Positions 46,179-54,622 of a DNA stretch of 64,000 nt are shown piece by piece (position 1 is the first letter of the stretch; each line of letters opens with the position of its first letter). Origin of the DNA: JABDIP01 sp965227455 (GTDB taxonomy: Bacteria > Pseudomonadota > Alphaproteobacteria > DSM-16000 > Inquilinaceae); the NCBI GenBank assembly GCA_965227455.1, contig OZ245752.1, positions 3,100,001 through 3,164,000 of the forward strand. The letters are read 5' to 3'. A program made the position numbers and the translations under genes. The notes under the pieces are model-generated. The model was given only the letters and a program-made list of their open reading frames with translations, ran no database searches and was not told the origin of the DNA.

Positions 46179-47828
46179 CTACATATTCGGATAGTTCGGG
46201 CCGCCGCCGCCTTCCGGGACCGTCCAGACGATGTTCTGCTTTGGGTCCTTGATGTCACAGGTCTTGCAGTGCACGCAGTTCTGCGCGTTGATCTGGAAGC
46301 GCGGATTCGAGCCGTCCTCGTTGCGCACGATCTCGTAGACCCCGGCCGGGCAATAGCGCTGCGCCGGCTCGTCATACATCGGCAGGGTGAAGCTGACCGG
46401 CACTTCCGGCTTCTTCAGCTTCAGATGCGCCGGCTGGTCCTCCTCGTGGTTGGTGTTCGACAGGAACACCGAGGACAGCCGATCGAAGGTGATCTTGCCG
46501 TCTGGCTTGGGATAGTCGATGGGCTTGCTCTCGCTGGCCATGCGCAGCGAATCGCTGTCCTCGTGCTGGTGGTGCAGGGTCCAGGGCGTCCTGCCGCCCA
46601 GGAACAGCTCCATGCCGCTGAACAGGGTCCCGGCCCACAGCCCCCAGCGGAAGGCCGGCCTGGCATTGCGGACCCGCCGCAGCTCCTTGTAGACCCAGCT
46701 CCGCTCCAGGGTCTCCGGATAGGCGGTCAGCTCGTCGCCGCCCTGGGAACCGGCCTTCAGCGCTGCGAAGCAGGCCTCGGCCGCCACCGCGCCGCTCTTC
46801 ATGGCGGTGTGGCTGCCCTTGATCTTCGGCACGTTCACGAAACCCGCGGAACAGCCGATCAGCATGCCGCCCGGGAATGTCAGCTTGGGAATCGACTGCA
46901 GCCCGCCCTCGTTGATCGCCCGGGCGCCATAGGCCACCCGCCGGCCGCCCTCGAAGAAGGTCTTGATCTCCGGATGGGTTTTGAAGCGCTGGAACTCCTC
47001 GAAGGGCGACAGGTACGGGTTCTTGTAGTCCAGCCCGGTGACGAAGCCGACCGAGACCTGGTTGTTCTCCAGGTGATAGAGGAAGCCGCCGCCATAGGTC
47101 TCGCGGTCCAGAGGCCAGCCGAAGCCGTGGACCACCAGCCCCTGCTTGTGCTTGGCCGGGTCGATCTCCCACAGCTCCTTGACCCCGAGGCCGAAGGTCT
47201 GTGGGTCGCATTCCTGGCGCAGGCCGAAGCGCTCGAAGAGCACCTTGGCCAGCGATCCGCGCACGCCCTCGGCGATCATGGTGTATTTGGCGTGCAGCTC
47301 GACGCCCGGGCTGTAGCGCATGGTCTTCTCGCCATCCCGGCCGATGCCCATGTCGCCGGTGGCCACGCCCTTGATGCTGCCATTGGTGTTGAACAGCAGT
47401 TCCGACGCCGCGAAGCCCGGGAAGATGTCGACCCCCAGGGCCTCTGCCTGCTGGCCCAGCCAGCGGCAGAGATTGCCCAGGCTGATGATGTAGTTGCCGT
47501 CATTGTGCAATTCGGACGGCAGCATCCAGGTCGGGAACTGGATCGAGGTCTTCTTGGTGAACATGAAGAAGCGGTCTTCGGTGACCGGCGTATTGAGCGG
47601 CGCCCCCTTCTCCCGCCAGTCGGGGATCAGCTCGTTCAGGGCGCGCGGCTCCAACACCGCGCCGGACAGGATATGGGCGCCGATCTCCGAGCCCTTCTCG
47701 ATGACGCAGACGTTTACGTCGTGGTCCTGCTCGTGGGACATTTGCTTCAGCCGGATCGCCGCGCTCAGCCCGGCCGGGCCGGCGCCGACGATGACCACGT
47801 CGTATTCCATCGATTCGCGTTCGCTCAT
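46179..47828 (-). CDS. Electron transfer flavoprotein-ubiquinone oxidoreductase
   Basis: 549 residues. The N-terminal FAD-binding motif is VVIVGAGPAGLSAA (about 11-24). The C-terminal 4Fe-4S site is C493 (YCPAGVYE) plus C518, C521 and C524 (NCVHCKTC). The enzyme takes electrons from electron transfer flavoprotein, which is loaded by acyl-CoA and other flavoprotein dehydrogenases, and reduces membrane ubiquinone. That connects functionally with the acyl-CoA dehydrogenase and bc1 genes in the window, though they are not adjacent. MEYDVV, six residues in, is an alternative start. It diverges from the uracil-DNA glycosylase. Confidence 0.96.
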   Translation of the reverse strand: MSERESMEYDVVIVGAGPAGLSAAIRLKQMSHEQDHDVNVCVIEKGSEIGAHILSGAVLEPRALNELIPDWREKGAPLNTPVTEDRFFMFTKKTSIQFPTWMLPSELHNDGNYIISLGNLCRWLGQQAEALGVDIFPGFAASELLFNTNGSIKGVATGDMGIGRDGEKTMRYSPGVELHAKYTMIAEGVRGSLAKVLFERFGLRQECDPQTFGLGVKELWEIDPAKHKQGLVVHGFGWPLDRETYGGGFLYHLENNQVSVGFVTGLDYKNPYLSPFEEFQRFKTHPEIKTFFEGGRRVAYGARAINEGGLQSIPKLTFPGGMLIGCSAGFVNVPKIKGSHTAMKSGAVAAEACFAALKAGSQGGDELTAYPETLERSWVYKELRRVRNARPAFRWGLWAGTLFSGMELFLGGRTPWTLHHQHEDSDSLRMASESKPIDYPKPDGKITFDRLSSVFLSNTNHEEDQPAHLKLKKPEVPVSFTLPMYDEPAQRYCPAGVYEIVRNEDGSNPRFQINAQNCVHCKTCDIKDPKQNIVWTVPEGGGGPNYPNM

Positions 47829-47916
47829 CCCAAAACCGTCCGCTGTGATGACCTCTCGGGGAGGAAAGATAGTGACCCGTTGGCATCGTTGTTAGTGCGC
47901 GTGATAGCTTGCGCGG

Positions 47917-48732
47917 ATGGCCAACACAAGCAAACAGCCGCCTTCCGACCTGTTGCGGTGGTACCAGGAGATGGGCGTCGACGAGGCCATCGCCGAGCAG
48001 CCGTTCGACATGACCGCCAAGCCGCCGGCCAAGCCGGCCGCCGCGAAACCGGAAGATACGGCACCGCAGCCCCAGGCCCGGAAGCGGCCGGCAAACCGCC
48101 CGACCGAGGCATTGCTGGCCGGCACCGAGGCAGCCGGGGCCGATGCCCGCAACCTGGCCGCCGCGGCGCCCGATCTGGCAGCCCTGCGGGCGGCGCTGGA
48201 GGCCTTCGAAGGCTGCGCCCTGAAGCAGACGGCCACCAACCTGGTGTTCAGCGACGGCAACCCCGATGCGGACGTGATGGTGGTGGGCGAGGCGCCGGGG
48301 GCGGAAGAGGACCGCCAGGGCCTGCCCTTCGTCGGCGCGTCCGGCCGCCTGCTCGACCGCATGCTGGCCTGTATCGGCCTCGACCGGACCAGCGTCTACA
48401 TCACCAACATCCTGCCCTGGCGCCCGCCCGGCAACCGCCAGCCCAATGCGGCGGAGATCGCCGCCTGCCTGCCCTTTGCCGAACGCCACATCGCCCTGGT
48501 GCATCCCAAGGTGCTGGTGCTGGCCGGAGGCACCTCCGCCAAGACCATCCTGGGCACCACCGAAGGCATCACCCGCCTGCGCGGCCGCTGGATCGACCAC
48601 ACCATCCCAGGCATGGCCGCCCCGGTCCCGACCATCGCCATCTACCACCCCGCCTACCTGCTCCGCCAGCCGGCCCAGAAGCGCGACGCCTGGCGCGATC
48701 TGCTTGCGGTGAAGGCGCGGCTGGACAGCTGA
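47917..48732 (+). CDS. Uracil-DNA glycosylase, family 4/5-like
   Basis: 271 residues. The first 90 are low-complexity (Ala/Pro/Lys). The glycosylase domain follows: GEAPGAEEDRQGLPFVGASG (124-143), YITNILPWRPPGNRQPNAAE and the C-terminal IAIYHPAYLLRQ, the two active-site loops of the superfamily. Only one cysteine (C100) is at the usual first iron-sulfur position (FEGCALKQTATNL), so an intact 4Fe-4S cluster is not certain; I believe this pattern is common in alphaproteobacterial members. It removes uracil from DNA in base excision repair. Confidence 0.9.
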   Translation: MANTSKQPPSDLLRWYQEMGVDEAIAEQPFDMTAKPPAKPAAAKPEDTAPQPQARKRPANRPTEALLAGTEAAGADARNLAAAAPDLAALRAALEAFEGCALKQTATNLVFSDGNPDADVMVVGEAPGAEEDRQGLPFVGASGRLLDRMLACIGLDRTSVYITNILPWRPPGNRQPNAAEIAACLPFAERHIALVHPKVLVLAGGTSAKTILGTTEGITRLRGRWIDHTIPGMAAPVPTIAIYHPAYLLRQPAQKRDAWRDLLAVKARLDS

Positions 48733-49170
48733 GTCGGTGGAGATCAAATGGACAGTGGCCAGCTCAGTCCCGAGGCCCTACTTCGCGGCTTTCCCACGAA
48801 GGTGGCATTAATAAGGTGCTGGAATCAAACAGAGTTTCGAATTCCTGCAGCCGACGCAAATAATGCAACTGCAAGATTAGCCTCGATCAGTGGCGTCAAA
48901 CAAAAAGTTCCAGGCCGCGCCCGTTTACGATCGGCCACGAGAAGACGGAGGCGAAGCCTAGCTACATAATGCTCGGCAAGGCCGAGGTGCCCCACAGACT
49001 TACTCAAATTTGCCAGAGCATTCAGATAGCACAGACCACTTAGGCGAGCCGCCGCTGGATCCGATCCGTCCTCAACAGCCCAGAGCCGACCAGTTAAGGA
49101 ATGAGTCAGAACCAGCCACGCGGCCAACAATGATGGATTCTTCTAGATTTGCTATAATCAAGTAAAAATT
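48733..49170. other. Lower-GC stretch without a convincing gene
   Basis: Base composition drops clearly compared with flanking genes. The only long frame is 48825-49130 on the minus strand (101 codons from TTG). It has no ribosome-binding site I can support and no recognisable domain. It could be a decayed gene of foreign origin. Confidence 0.5.
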
Positions 49171-49449
49171 CTAGCCCTTATATCCTGTCTTTTCAACTTT
49201 GTGAAGCAAATCGAGAAACTCCCGTTCCGACAGATTGTATTTTGGCATCATATCAGCGGCTACTCTCTCGGCCATTTCAGCAATCCATTGTCTCGTCGAT
49301 CGTGGACTTCCACCCATGACTTCTTCGAGGTTTAAGGCTGCTTTGTGCCGGGCAACAAGCTGACGACACTCCTCCTCCATCTGAGTCATTCCTGAATTAC
49401 TTCTTTCAGACTGCTCGCTCTTCCCGAGAAGACTCCTTAGCCATCCCAT
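49171..49449 (-). CDS. Hypothetical small protein in low-GC patch
   Basis: 92 residues. ATG 49447-49449 has GAGG about 6 nt upstream on the minus strand, and the composition is protein-like: mainly helical and charged (MEEECRQLVARHKAALNLEE, QWIAEMAERVAADMMPKYNL). The N-terminus MGWLRSLLGKSEQ is amphipathic. No family is recognised. Codon use is less GC-rich than in the neighbours, consistent with transfer. Confidence 0.55.
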   Translation of the reverse strand: MGWLRSLLGKSEQSERSNSGMTQMEEECRQLVARHKAALNLEEVMGGSPRSTRQWIAEMAERVAADMMPKYNLSEREFLDLLHKVEKTGYKG

Positions 49450-49869
49450 GGTGAACCTCGCAAATAAAATTTGCGCATGACCAATTATGGTAACTCCCAG
49501 CGAGAAAGACGGTCAAGTCAGTCATTGAGCCGATGTGAACAATCCTAAGTGAATGAATACGCCAATAAAAAGAACGGACCTCGTTGGCTTGAGGTCTTGA
49601 CCACAGAAGTATTTGCACAGGGTACACTGAAGAACACAACAGAATGCCCGGCAAGTCTTAGCATAGTGGAACATATTGAATCAGCGGGCCCCTGCTGCCC
49701 ATTACCGAGCGATACGCGGTTCTGGCGCGAACGATGGTTGTCTGGTTTGAGGAGGTATGGCCAAGCCCAACCTCGGCACCACTGAGGGCATCCGGACGAC
49801 CTGAGAGGCCGCATGCGTTATCGAGCCGAAACTACCATCTAGGTGACCGAAGAAATGCGTCCCACAAGT

Positions 49870-49903
49870 CCGGCTTTCTAAAGGATGGCCTTTAGAAAGC
49901 CGG
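49870..49903. repeat. Perfect 15-bp hairpin in low-GC patch
   Basis: CCGGCTTTCTAAAGG (49870-49884) and its exact reverse complement (49889-49903) flank a 4-nt loop. No T-tract follows on either strand, so it is not a standard terminator. It might be a folded RNA element, a recombination site or the relic of an insertion. Confidence 0.6.
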
Positions 49904-50085
49904 CTGCCCAATTCGCACTTGGTCACAGTTTGGCTAGGACCAACCTCAACACATTTTCGTGTGGACGATTCCAGCTGCCGTTCAACCGCCAATTCAGTAC
50001 CCCGCGCGATCCCTGGGCCACACGGAAAAAGCTGCCAAAGTCTTAACGGAATAAACGCAAAATTTTATGTAATTGCTTGTTTTCC

Positions 50086-50100
50086 TTAACTAGTCGTTAA
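50086..50100. promoter_or_regulatory. CtrA-type box upstream of lytic transglycosylase
   Basis: TTAACTAGTCGTTAA gives the full alphaproteobacterial CtrA consensus TTAA-N7-TTAA at 50086-50089 and 50097-50100. It is also a 5-bp inverted repeat. It lies 27 bp before the ATG of the lytic transglycosylase. Cell-cycle control is inferred from the motif only. Confidence 0.55.
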
Positions 50101-50126
50101 AAAGGCGACACCGATATAAGGATGCG

Positions 50127-52013
50127 ATGCTGGGAAGATTTCGTTCCGCGAGTAGACGGCGGAGCCGCAGACGGACCGGGCGGGGACGCCCTAGCCGTGC
50201 GGCGTTTTCGATTCTTGCGACGCTGCTGGCAGTGTTCGCCGCCTCGGCCCTGGCGACCGCCGGGCCGGCACGGCCGATCGCGCCGGCGGATGCCGGAATC
50301 CGCCTGAATACCGGTGCGGAGGGCATCTCATCGCCGCGCCTGCCGGAATTCGCCGCCTTTTTCCTCTCCGACGCGGATGTCGACCGCTATCGGCGCATCT
50401 TCGCGCTGCAGGCGGCGGGCGACATGGCGGCGGCCGACGAGATCATCGAGGAGATCGTCGATCGGCGGCTGATGGGGCACGTGCTGTTCCAGCGCTACAT
50501 GCACCCGACCGCCTGGCGGTCGACCTATCCGCAGCTGCGCAGCTGGATGGCCGAATACGCCGACCATCCGCGGGCCCAGCAGGTCTACCGGCTGGCGCTG
50601 CAGCGGCGTCCCTCCGGGTCGTCCCGGCCGCGCCGGGCCGTCACCGTCGATCGGCAATACGGGACCGTGGAGAACTACGGTGTGGAGACCTGCCGCTATG
50701 AGCTGGGCCGCACCCGCTACTGGCGGACCGAACGCAACATCCACCGGCATCTGCGCAACGCCCGCATCACCATCGCCTACAACTACCTGGAAGGCCGGCG
50801 GCCGCACATCCATCGCACCGAATTCGACCGGCTGCGCGCCGAGGTGGCCGGCGGGTACTTCTATGCCGGCCTGCTGGACAAGGCGATGGAGCATGCCACC
50901 GCCGTCATGAACCGCTCCGGCGGCCGGGCGCCGCAGGCCTACTGGGTGGCCGGCCTGGCGTCCTGGCGCATGCAGGAATACGCGGTCGCCGCCGATTATT
51001 TCGAGCAGTTCGCCAACGCCGAATGCTCCGGACCGTGGAGCCAGTCGGCCGGCGCCTATTGGGCCGCTAGAGCGCATCTGCGGGCCCGGCAACCCGATGC
51101 GGTGGATGGCTGGCTGCAGCACGCCGCCCAGTTCCCGCATACCTTCTACGGGCAAATCGCCCAGCGCACGCTCGGCATCGATCTCGAATACAATTTCCGC
51201 TCGCCGGCCCTGACCATCGCCCATCTCGACGCCCTGGCGGCCTTCCCGGCCGCCCACCGCGCGCTGGGTCTGCTGCAGGTCGGACGCCGCGAGCTGGCGC
51301 GGGACGAGCTCATCCGCATCCGGCCGGCCGATGCGCCGCCGCTGGTCCAGGAGGCTCTGGTGGCGCTGGCCGACCAGGCGGACATGCCGCAGCTGGGCTT
51401 TGCCGTCGGCTCCAATGTCACGCCGGCCGGCGGCGGCTATTTCGATGCCGCCCTGTACCCGATCCCGTCCTGGGAGCCGGCGGAAGGGTTCCAGGCCGAC
51501 CGAGCCCTGGTCTATGCGATCATCCGCCAGGAATCCCGCTTCAACCCGGATGCCCGCAGCCGGGCCGGAGCTCGCGGCCTGATGCAGATGATGCCGGGCA
51601 CCGCGATCCATGTGGGCGGCCGCGGCTTCCGCGGCAGCAGCGGCCGGGCGCGGCTCTACGACCCGCCGACCAATCTCCAACTCGGCCAGACCTATGTGAA
51701 CCGCATGCTGGACCACCGGCACGTCAACGGCGATCTGTCCCGCATGCTGATCGCCTACAATGCCGGCCCGGGCCGCCTGGCGCGCTGGTTGCGCCGGGTC
51801 GAATACGACGATGACGCCCTGCTGTTCATCGAGAGCATTCCCAACATCGAGACCCGCGGATATCTCGAGCGCGTCATGGCCAATCTGTGGATCTACCGCA
51901 AGCGGCTGGGCCAGCCGACTCCGACTCTGGACCGCATTGCGAGCGGCGGTTGGCCACGGTATACCTCGCTGGACGATGGCCAGATCGAGGTTGCCGAGCG
52001 TGGCGAGGATTGA
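50127..52013 (+). CDS. Soluble-type lytic murein transglycosylase (SLT domain)
   Basis: 628 residues. A basic N-terminus leads into a signal/anchor (about 24-45). A long helical alpha-superhelix (about 75-440) precedes the C-terminal SLT domain. Its catalytic Glu is E469 in IIRQESRFNPDA, followed by GLMQMMPGTA and IAYNAGPGRL. It cleaves the glycan strand with formation of 1,6-anhydro-muramic acid. The ATG has AAGGATGCG just upstream. A CtrA-type box lies in the promoter. moaB starts within its last codons. Confidence 0.93.
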   Translation: MLGRFRSASRRRSRRRTGRGRPSRAAFSILATLLAVFAASALATAGPARPIAPADAGIRLNTGAEGISSPRLPEFAAFFLSDADVDRYRRIFALQAAGDMAAADEIIEEIVDRRLMGHVLFQRYMHPTAWRSTYPQLRSWMAEYADHPRAQQVYRLALQRRPSGSSRPRRAVTVDRQYGTVENYGVETCRYELGRTRYWRTERNIHRHLRNARITIAYNYLEGRRPHIHRTEFDRLRAEVAGGYFYAGLLDKAMEHATAVMNRSGGRAPQAYWVAGLASWRMQEYAVAADYFEQFANAECSGPWSQSAGAYWAARAHLRARQPDAVDGWLQHAAQFPHTFYGQIAQRTLGIDLEYNFRSPALTIAHLDALAAFPAAHRALGLLQVGRRELARDELIRIRPADAPPLVQEALVALADQADMPQLGFAVGSNVTPAGGGYFDAALYPIPSWEPAEGFQADRALVYAIIRQESRFNPDARSRAGARGLMQMMPGTAIHVGGRGFRGSSGRARLYDPPTNLQLGQTYVNRMLDHRHVNGDLSRMLIAYNAGPGRLARWLRRVEYDDDALLFIESIPNIETRGYLERVMANLWIYRKRLGQPTPTLDRIASGGWPRYTSLDDGQIEVAERGED

Positions 52014-52539
52014 CGAGACCCGTCCCTTCATCCCGGTCAACATCGCGGTCCTGACCCTTTCGGATACGCGCACCGCGGCGGATGACAGCTCCGGCGACCT
52101 GCTGGCCGACCGTATCGAGAAAGCCGGCCACCGGGTCGCCGCCCGCGCCATCGTGCGCGAGGACCTGCCGGCCATCATCGAGCACCTGAACGGCCTGATC
52201 GCCGATCCCGAGATCGAGGTCGTGATCTCCACCGGCGGCACCGGGGTCACCGGGCGCGACGTCACGCCCGAGGCCTTCGCCGCCGTCTGGGAGAAGGAGA
52301 TCCCCGGATTCGGCGAGATCTTTCGCATGATCAGCTACGACAAGGTCGGCACCTCGACGATCCAGAGCCGGGCCACGGCGGGCGTGGCCAACGGCACCTA
52401 CCTGTTCGCCCTGCCCGGCTCCAACGGCGCCTGCAAGGACGCCTGGGACGGCATCCTGGTCTACCAGCTCGACTATCGGCACCGTCCGTGCAATTTCGTC
52501 GAGCTGCTGCCGCGGCTGAAGGAGCATCAGCCGGGCTGA
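52000..52539 (+). CDS. moaB: Molybdenum cofactor biosynthesis protein B
   Basis: 179 residues from GTG 52000, overlapping the transglycosylase by 14 bp; GAGG lies 9 nt before. MoaB/Mog-fold landmarks are NIAVLTLSDTRTAADDSSGD, VVISTGGTGVTGRDVTPEAF and FALPGSNGACKDAWDGIL. The family adenylylates or otherwise prepares molybdopterin for metal insertion. Length and sequence fit MoaB better than the longer MoeA. Confidence 0.92.
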   Translation: MARIDETRPFIPVNIAVLTLSDTRTAADDSSGDLLADRIEKAGHRVAARAIVREDLPAIIEHLNGLIADPEIEVVISTGGTGVTGRDVTPEAFAAVWEKEIPGFGEIFRMISYDKVGTSTIQSRATAGVANGTYLFALPGSNGACKDAWDGILVYQLDYRHRPCNFVELLPRLKEHQPG

Positions 52540-52601
52540 TCGGCGCTCGCCCGAGTCCATTTGTTCTTTATTTGTTCTCATCGCCCCGCTATCCTTCCGG
52601 G

Positions 52602-53693
52602 ATGGTGGATGGCACGGAAAAGGGCTTGCCGGACCGGCCCCGCAAGGGGCGCGGCGCGGTCAGTAACAGGAGCGGCCGCTTCGAGGCGCTGGCCAAGGAA
52701 GCGGTGGATGATGGCTGGGGCACGGTCGAGGAGGAATTGCCGCCGCTGCGCACGGTCCTGACCGTCGACACGGCGCGCAGCGTGATCGCCCGGAACACCT
52801 CCCCCGACATCCCCTTCGACCAGTCGATCAACCCCTATCGCGGCTGCGAGCATGGCTGCGTCTATTGCTATGCCCGGCCAACCCATGCGTTTCTGGGCCT
52901 GTCGCCCGGCCTCGATTTCGAGACCAGGCTGTTCTACAAGCCGGACGTGGCCAGGCTGCTGGAGGCGGAACTCCGGCACCCGCGCTACAAACCCAAGCTG
53001 ATCGCGCTGGGCACCAACACGGACCCCTACCAGCCGGTGGAACGGGAGCTGAAGCTGACCCGGGCCGTCCTGGAGGTTCTGGCACGCTTCAACCATCCGG
53101 TCGGCATCGTCACCAAATCCGCCATGGTGCTGCGCGACCTCGACATCCTGGTGCCGATGGCGAAGAAGGGGCTGGCGCAGGTCTTCCTGTCGGTCACCAC
53201 CCTGGACCGTGACCTATCCCGGCATCTGGAGCCACGGGCGGCGACGCCGCCGCGGCGGCTGGAGGCGATCGCCAGGCTGACGGCCGCCGGCGTGCCGTCG
53301 GGTGTGATGGCGGCGCCGATGATCCCGGCCCTCAACGACCACGAGCTGGAGGCGATCCTGTCGGCCTGCGCCGAGCGCGGCGCCACATCGGCCGGCTACA
53401 CCCTCCTGCGGCTGCCGCTGGAGATCAAGGACCTGTTCACCGAGTGGCTGCAGACCCATGCGCCGGACCGCGCCGACCGGGTTCTGAGCCTGGTCCGCCA
53501 GACCCGCGACGGGGCCCTGTACACGTCCGAGTTCGGCAAGCGCATGCGCGGAACCGGCGCCATCGCCGACCTGCTGAACGCCCGTTTCAAGACCGCCATC
53601 CGCCGCCTCGGCCTCAACCGCGGCCGCTCCAGCCTCGACACCTCGCAATTCTCGGTGCCGCCGACCGTGGGGGATCAGCTACGGCTGCTGTAG
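52602..53693 (+). CDS. PA0069-type radical SAM protein
   Basis: 363 residues from ATG 52602. The radical SAM cluster is CEHGCVYC (C82, C86, C89), preceded by the conserved SINPYRGC context and followed by LGTNTDPYQPVERELKLTRA. It belongs to the SPL-like/PA0069 group of uncharacterised radical SAM enzymes; these are related in sequence to spore photoproduct lyase, but the reaction is unknown. It follows moaB by 62 bp on the same strand. Confidence 0.88.
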   Translation: MVDGTEKGLPDRPRKGRGAVSNRSGRFEALAKEAVDDGWGTVEEELPPLRTVLTVDTARSVIARNTSPDIPFDQSINPYRGCEHGCVYCYARPTHAFLGLSPGLDFETRLFYKPDVARLLEAELRHPRYKPKLIALGTNTDPYQPVERELKLTRAVLEVLARFNHPVGIVTKSAMVLRDLDILVPMAKKGLAQVFLSVTTLDRDLSRHLEPRAATPPRRLEAIARLTAAGVPSGVMAAPMIPALNDHELEAILSACAERGATSAGYTLLRLPLEIKDLFTEWLQTHAPDRADRVLSLVRQTRDGALYTSEFGKRMRGTGAIADLLNARFKTAIRRLGLNRGRSSLDTSQFSVPPTVGDQLRLL

Positions 53694-53827
53694 GCTCTTC
53701 CGCCTCACAGGTCGGATGGCTTCGATCCGCCCCTTGCATTGAGGCCTCGGATAGGGCTGCATCGAATTCGGTGCCCGAATCGAGGGCCGCCGAACGCAGC
53801 GCTGGTCCTGGAGAGGCTCATCTCCAT

Positions 53828-53912
53828 TGTCGTCATTCCCGCGAAAGCGGGAATCCAGAGCGGCAACTGCGATTTTCATCGAGATTCCCGCTTCCGCGGG
53901 AATGACGTCGAG
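53828..53912. repeat. Dispersed palindromic repeat pair
   Basis: Two copies of GTCATTCCCGCGAAAGCGGG-type palindromes face each other: GTCATTCCCGCGAAAGCGGG near 53832 and the inverse CCGCGGGAATGAC near 53894. They lie in the gap before rnhB. Sequences of this type are scattered, intergenic repeats in many alphaproteobacteria. Confidence 0.6.
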
Positions 53913-53935
53913 TTGGTGGAACAGGGTCTGCGGAC

Positions 53936-54559
53936 ATGCCCGATCTGCAGCTTGAAACCGAGGCAGGCGCACCCGAGCGCCTTGTGGCCGGCATCGACGA
54001 GGCCGGGCGGGGGCCGCTGGCCGGCCCCGTCGTCTCCGCGGCGGTGATGCTGCCGGACGACGGTCTGCCCGGTGAGCTGGCGGCGGCAATCGATGACAGC
54101 AAGGCGCTGACCGCTCGCCGGCGGGAAGCGGCGCTGCCGGCGATCCTGGAGCATTGCGGCGTCGGGATCGGCATCGCCGACGTGGCGGAAATCGACCGTC
54201 TGAACGTGCTGCAGGCCACCTTCCTGTCCATGTGCCGGGCGGTGGGAAACCTGCCGCAGGCGCCGGAATTCGCCCTTGTCGACGGCAACCGGCTGCCGAG
54301 GGACCTGCCCTGCGCGGCCCAGGCGATCGTCAAGGGCGACAGCCGTAGCCTGTCCATCGCCGCGGCCTCCATCGTCGCCAAGGTGACCCGCGACCGGATC
54401 ATGGCGGATCTGGCGTCACGGCACCCCGGATATGGCTGGGATCGCAATGCCGGCTACGGTACGGCGGAGCATCTGGCGGCGCTCAGCAGCCTCGGCGTTT
54501 CACCGCATCATCGGCGAAGCTTTGCGCCGGTCTCTGAGCGACTCGGTATAAGCCGCTGA
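53936..54559 (+). CDS. rnhB: Ribonuclease HII
   Basis: 207 residues. The active-site acidic residues are D21 and E22 in GIDEAGRGPLAGP, with further Asp residues in VDGN and in the middle DDSKALT. It cleaves the RNA strand of RNA-DNA hybrids and single ribonucleotides in DNA. Its stop lies 63 bp before ccrM. This order (rnhB then ccrM) is common in alphaproteobacteria. Confidence 0.95.
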   Translation: MPDLQLETEAGAPERLVAGIDEAGRGPLAGPVVSAAVMLPDDGLPGELAAAIDDSKALTARRREAALPAILEHCGVGIGIADVAEIDRLNVLQATFLSMCRAVGNLPQAPEFALVDGNRLPRDLPCAAQAIVKGDSRSLSIAAASIVAKVTRDRIMADLASRHPGYGWDRNAGYGTAEHLAALSSLGVSPHHRRSFAPVSERLGISR

Positions 54560-54600
54560 CTCCAATGCGAGAATCCCGACAATTAAGTTGACGGCGATTC
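54558..54600. promoter_or_regulatory. Cluster of three GANTC sites upstream of ccrM
   Basis: GACTC (54558-54562), GAATC (54571-54575) and GATTC (54596-54600) fall within 43 bp, just before the ccrM ATG. A TTGACG (54588-54593) could be a -35. CcrM methylates GANTC, so the sites allow methylation-sensitive autoregulation, as known from Caulobacter. Regulation here is inference. Confidence 0.55.
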
Positions 54601-54622
54601 GCCGGTTGCGCATCTTGCCCCG

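Larger units (their letters stand above)
49450..50126. other. Low-GC intergenic stretch with long hairpin and SLT promoter region
   Basis: About 680 bp with no supported gene. Short frames on both strands (for example 49549-49785) lack domains or ribosome-binding sites. It contains a 15-bp perfect hairpin (49870-49903) and, at the right end, an AT-rich promoter region with a CtrA-type box (50086-50100). Confidence 0.55.

Noticed and set aside
46269..48863. An 864-codon open frame on the plus strand
   Set aside because: It runs antisense through the ETF-QO gene and out of frame through the uracil-DNA glycosylase gene; both have clear catalytic motifs.
48825..49130. 101-codon frame on the minus strand in the low-GC patch
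   Set aside because: Opens with TTG, has no supported ribosome-binding site or domain. It may be a remnant, but I could not support a gene.
49549..49785. 78-codon frame on the plus strand in the low-GC patch
   Set aside because: Overlaps other short frames on the opposite strand, with no domain and no clear start signal.
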